Shown: one piece after another, positions 62,998 to 64,000 of the stretch
Position numbering within the stretch: position 1 is the first letter of the stretch
Layout of the letters: each line of letters opens with the position of its first letter
NCBI RefSeq assembly: GCF_002775205.1
Contig: NC_036454.1
Location: 372,001-436,000, forward strand
Length of the DNA: 64,000 bases
Direction: 5' to 3'
Origin: Xiphophorus maculatus
Lineage: Eukaryota > Chordata > Actinopteri > Cyprinodontiformes > Poeciliidae
The notes under the pieces: model-generated
What the model was told of the DNA's origin: nothing
Seen by the model: only the letters and a program-made list of their open reading frames with translations
Database searches by the model: none
Program-made: the position numbers and the translations under genes

Positions 62998-63425
62998 TTT
63001 TAGTAAATTTTCAAGATATAAGTTGAACTTCCTAAAGAGTGAATGTTTTCCTATTAATAACTGCACTCCAAATTACAGAAAATGATTGGCCCTTCCCTTT
63101 CTTTAGAACAGAATTTAAATTGTAATACATAGTAGCATATTAAAATGAGTATATTGCCAAGATTTATATATCTCTTTCAGAGTATTCCAGTCTTTGTTCA
63201 CCTGGGGTGATGTACACCCCAGAATCTGTATGAGGTTCCATCTGAGACAGAAAAAATCCAATCTAATGCATTATTACTGGGCAGAAAACTTTCACAAAGT
63301 AGTTTTTTGCTTCACCAACCAGATGCTGGCTGGTGCCAATTAGAACTGAATGCATGTAAACCATCATCATTCTCTGTATTCATTACTGAAGCTTCCTCTC
63401 TCCCCTAAACAATACTTTTCATGAA
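62998..63425 (+). pseudogene. L1 fragment, second copy
   Basis: Matches 42250-42845 of the L1 in YDJC intron 4 (AAATTTTCAAGATATAAGTT, CTTTCAGAGTATTCCAGT, CACCAACCAGATG), with deletions. Non-coding. Confidence 0.75.
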
Positions 63426-64000
63426 ATACTTCAACTTAGATATGAATGCAAGGGTGCCACATAGGGGGGGAAAGTTATGACAATTCCAAGGGCCCCTGAC
63501 CAACAAGGGGCCCTCCACAATTTTTTTTTCATAGAAAGTAAAAAAATGGGTCCCTGTCAATTACAAAATTAATTATACTGTGTTTTCTAAAATTGTTTTT
63601 AGCAGTAAAAATCAAATGTTCTCCCTCGCAGACCAAAAAGCACACATTTGCCCTGAAACCCCCTGGATCTTCATGAAATGGTTCGTTCCTGCTTGGAGCG
63701 CTTGACGGTGACATGTTCAGCAGCAGCCAGTAGATGACAAGAATTACTGTGGTTGTTACTATGTTGCTAAGAAAAATAATAAAGTTAGGTTTAAAAAAAA
63801 TTAGAGAGACAGCGAGAGAAAGGGGTAAAGTGTCAATTTGTAACCCAGTTTTTCTCTGAGAGGTGGGTAGACTATGTGAGATTATCAACCATTCAGCATA
63901 GTTAGCTTAGCTACAGACTGTTTGCCTCCTTTTCACTAGCATTTAATGAATTAAGGAAAGAAATTACCAACATATTCATATATTGAACATATACCTGTAC
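63426..64000. other. No gene recognised
   Basis: AT-rich with T and G runs. The 119-codon minus-strand frame has no family signature. Confidence 0.4.

Overview
This is repeat-dense vertebrate DNA, almost certainly from a teleost fish. There are no prokaryotic operons. One host gene is split over canonical GT-AG introns, and nearly everything else is transposon: Tc1/mariner, hAT and Helitron-like DNA elements, L2-like, Rex-like and L1-like LINEs, tRNA-derived SINEs, Gypsy and BEL/Pao LTR elements, and long (AT)n and (GATA)n microsatellites. I cannot name the species from the sequence.

The host gene is YDJC (YdjC-family carbohydrate deacetylase homologue) on the plus strand. Five coding exons (14186-14349, 20512-20671, 37606-37705, 38765-38942, 45810-46140) join in frame with matching phases into 310 residues carrying the family metal-site motifs. 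Its introns of about 6.2, 16.9, 1.1 and 6.9 kb are largely filled with mobile elements. A possible non-coding first exon lies near 13.5-13.7 kb. On the minus strand, 9177-9246 looks like a signal-peptide first exon of a second gene, and 8017-8267 may be another exon; I recognise neither.

Layout: 1-9 kb holds a SINE, an L2-like LINE invaded by a DNA transposon that is itself invaded by a Tc1 element, a second LINE fragment, another SINE and a solo LTR. 9-14 kb holds the candidate minus-strand exon and a 3.1 kb fold-back element. 14-46 kb is YDJC with intronic repeats: two MITEs/hATs, an L1 interrupted by a hAT, a decayed Tc1-like element, a BEL/Pao remnant, and a second L2-like LINE interrupted by a Helitron2-like element with a 129-bp tandem array and by a SINE. 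46-53 kb is decayed repeats and AT microsatellite. 53.4-58.6 kb is a minus-strand chromodomain Gypsy element with an internal solo LTR. 58.6-64 kb holds microsatellites, a Tc1 MITE, a hAT element and LINE pieces.

The most useful observations are structural. Many insertions can be dated relative to each other because target-site duplications or paralogous empty sites are visible in the same window. The Gypsy LTR and primer-binding site show an 11-nt match consistent with Tf1/sushi-type self-priming. Two LINE copies have a mosaic identity pattern suggesting gene conversion. Short perfect inverted repeats (10-23 bp arms, 2-21 nt loops) recur in unrelated contexts, once inside a formerly coding LINE frame, as template-switch mutation would produce. 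I found no convincing previously undescribed multi-gene system.
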